Origin: Chloroflexia bacterium
Lineage (GTDB): Bacteria > Chloroflexota > Chloroflexia > Thermomicrobiales > UBA6265
Direction: 5' to 3'
Length of the DNA stretch: 7,917 nt
Assembly: GCA_030430125.1 (NCBI GenBank)
Contig: JAUIGA010000151.1
Span: forward strand, 1-7,917
Part shown: piece by piece, positions 6,346-7,917 of the stretch
Position numbering within the stretch: the stretch's first letter is position 1
Layout: every line of letters begins with the position of its first letter
The notes under the pieces: generated by a model
What the model was told of the DNA's origin: nothing
The model's input: only the letters and a program-made list of their open reading frames with translations
The model's database searches: none
Translations under genes and position numbers: made by a program

Positions 6346-7878
6346 CCCGCTCCGTACGAAGCCGTCAGCGCACGGTCACCCAACCCGACCGGCGCTGGCG
6401 CTCGACGTCTCACAGGGGTGGTGGCCGGCGGTGCATCGATCCTTGCGGCGGGATGCCTGCTGGTCATCGCCTTTGGCTTTCCGGGGCACGCGACGCAACT
6501 GGTGGACCTCTGGAAAATCTCGAAGGGCGAGTCGTCTGGGGCGGTCGTCTTCCTGTTGTGCCTTGTGCTCATGTTCGCCGGCTGGCTGGCAGCCGTGTGG
6601 TTCGCAAGAGACATCACGCTGCGCTCGGTGTGGCTCCCGGTTGCCGGCATTACCGGCGTCATCACCGCCGCATTCGTGCTCGTGTATCCGGCCACCGCGA
6701 TCGACGTCTACATCTATGCCGCCCGCTCGCACCTGCTCACCGACTACGGGCTCAATCCGTCCACGACGACACCTGAACGCCTGTGGTTGATCGATCCCTA
6801 CGTGCACTATGCATCGCGCGAGTGGAGCGACAACGTCTCACCGTACGGACCACTTTGGAACCTCGTGGCAGCACCCGCCACCGCGTTCGACAGCGAGAAC
6901 ATCGTCGCGGCCGTCGCCATGTACAAGGTGGTGATGGCCGCCGCGGCAATCGGCACCGGGGCGCTGGTGTACTCAATTGCCCGCGTCATCCAGCCGGCAA
7001 TGGCGGTACCGGCGATGCTCGCCTGGCTTTGGAGCCCGGTTGTCCTCTGGGAGGGCATCGCCAACGGGCACAACGACATCGTGCTCATGCTGCTGATCGT
7101 GGCTGCGCTGTGGTGCTGGGCGCACCGCCACGAGGGTGGTGTTGTCCCCCTGCTTGGCGCGGCGGCCCTCCTCAAGATCGTCGCGGTCCTGCTGATTCCG
7201 GCGGCGATGGTCGCGATCGCGGTGCGGATCGGCTGGACGCGACGGCTGTTCGTAGTCGTGCTGCAGGCCGCCGTGCTCTCCCTGGTTGCGTTGTGGATCG
7301 CATTCGCGCCGTTCTATGACGTCAGCGGCACCGTGGACGCAATCCAGGCGCAACGCGATGTCTGGGTGACATCACCGGCGGCACTGGTCGGGAGCCTGGT
7401 GCGGGACTACAACCTCGATTTCGATGTCGCGCGGGCCTTCGAGCGATTCAGCGACGCCGTTGTGGCGACCCTCGCGATCGGCGGGGCAATCCTGGCCTGG
7501 AAGCGGCCCGAACGACTCACGCGTATCGCCTTTGAGCAGGTCTTCTGGTTCCTCGTGCTGGCAACGTCGAACCTGCGGCCGTGGTATGCAATCTGGCTCG
7601 TCGCGCTGGCCGTCGTGCTGCCGCTGGGCTGGCCGTTCGCTCGCGCCGTGGCATGGTCACTTGGCGCACTTGGCTCCTATTTGTACTCGGCATGGATCCA
7701 GAACTGGACCGATCCCACCTGGACCGAGCAGACGGCCATCAACGTGGCCATCATGCTGACGCCGCCACTGGTGCTGACCGCGCTCGAAGCCCGGAGGGTG
7801 TTCGTAACTCGTTCGCGCCGGTCACTGGCTTCACGATCGCCGGCATCCTATTCGCCCGACGAGCCCGCACGCACCTGA
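6343..7878 (+). CDS. GT-C membrane glycosyltransferase, GT87/MptB-like mannosyltransferase
   Basis: A 511-residue polytopic membrane protein with a first helix at about 22-43 and roughly a dozen hydrophobic segments. Motifs seen in order: AIDVYIYAARSHLL with Asp121 after an early helix and GLNPSTTTP following it, SPYGPLW (166-172), NGHND (241-245), and RPWYAIW from residue 412. The early Asp in a 'D-x-Y-x-Y' setting, the YGPLW loop, the GHND motif and the late PWY motif are characteristic of polyprenyl-phosphate-sugar glycosyltransferases such as GT87/DUF2029 and the mycobacterial MptA/MptB alpha-1,6-mannosyltransferases, which use lipid-linked mannose at the outer membrane face. The sugar and acceptor here are not determined. 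The chosen ATG has AAGGA seven bases upstream; an upstream GTG/ATG at 6271/6274 would add 23-24 hydrophilic residues. The C-terminal ~30 residues are Arg/Ser/Pro-rich and probably cytoplasmic. It is divergent from the phosphorylase gene and shares a 239-base intergenic region with it. Only 39 bases follow in the window, with no feature seen. Confidence 0.8.
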   Translation: MPAPYEAVSARSPNPTGAGARRLTGVVAGGASILAAGCLLVIAFGFPGHATQLVDLWKISKGESSGAVVFLLCLVLMFAGWLAAVWFARDITLRSVWLPVAGITGVITAAFVLVYPATAIDVYIYAARSHLLTDYGLNPSTTTPERLWLIDPYVHYASREWSDNVSPYGPLWNLVAAPATAFDSENIVAAVAMYKVVMAAAAIGTGALVYSIARVIQPAMAVPAMLAWLWSPVVLWEGIANGHNDIVLMLLIVAALWCWAHRHEGGVVPLLGAAALLKIVAVLLIPAAMVAIAVRIGWTRRLFVVVLQAAVLSLVALWIAFAPFYDVSGTVDAIQAQRDVWVTSPAALVGSLVRDYNLDFDVARAFERFSDAVVATLAIGGAILAWKRPERLTRIAFEQVFWFLVLATSNLRPWYAIWLVALAVVLPLGWPFARAVAWSLGALGSYLYSAWIQNWTDPTWTEQTAINVAIMLTPPLVLTALEARRVFVTRSRRSLASRSPASYSPDEPART

Positions 7879-7917
7879 ACCGAATTTCGGGCGATCAAAG
7901 GGCAGCCGAACCGTAGC

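Noticed and set aside
7880..7890. CCGAA-T-TTCGG inverted repeat just after the last gene as a terminator
   Set aside because: The loop would be one base, and no T-run follows; the window ends 27 bases later.

Overview
This is a GC-rich window (about 64 % G+C by eye) carrying five protein-coding genes and no rRNA, tRNA, CRISPR array or recognisable mobile element. The coding style (high GC, SD-led genes with ATGA/TGATG overlaps, a DUF3417-type alpha-glucan phosphorylase, several polytopic GT-C glycosyltransferases) would fit a Chloroflexota lineage such as Thermomicrobia, or an actinobacterium-like relative. This taxonomic guess is an inference and weak, because no marker gene is present.

Region 1 (3-3609, + strand) is a tightly packed three-gene operon. 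It holds a TPM-domain membrane protein whose 5' end lies outside the window, a GT39/ArnT/PMT-like membrane glycosyltransferase, and a second TPM-domain membrane protein with a cytoplasmic half resembling the C-terminal part of YciQ/DUF2207 proteins. The genes overlap as ATGA (779-782) and TGATG (2213-2217), which points to translational coupling. The two TPM proteins are divergent paralogues flanking the glycosyltransferase.

Region 2 (3610-3916) is a roughly 300-base gap between convergent genes. I see no credible gene in it. It contains several inverted repeats, including a 12-bp bulged stem, and a hairpin just past the phosphorylase stop codon that may act as a weak terminator.

Region 3 (3917-6103, - strand) is a complete alpha-glucan (glycogen/starch) phosphorylase of the DUF3417-containing bacterial class, with its PLP-lysine and phosphate-site motifs intact. 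A plausible sigma-70-type promoter and an approximately 88-nt leader with nested and alternative hairpins lie upstream (6104-6224).

Region 4 (6343-7878, + strand) is a divergently transcribed GT-C membrane glycosyltransferase resembling GT87/MptB-type polyprenyl-phosphate-mannose mannosyltransferases.

Taken together, the window combines envelope glycosylation (two unrelated GT-C enzymes that probably use lipid-linked sugars) with storage-glucan mobilisation; a direct functional link between them is not shown. A window-wide feature is the marked excess of the palindrome CGATCG (20 hand-counted copies, three within GCGATCGC), reminiscent of the cyanobacterial HIP1 element. The least described element is the TPM / glycosyltransferase / TPM operon.
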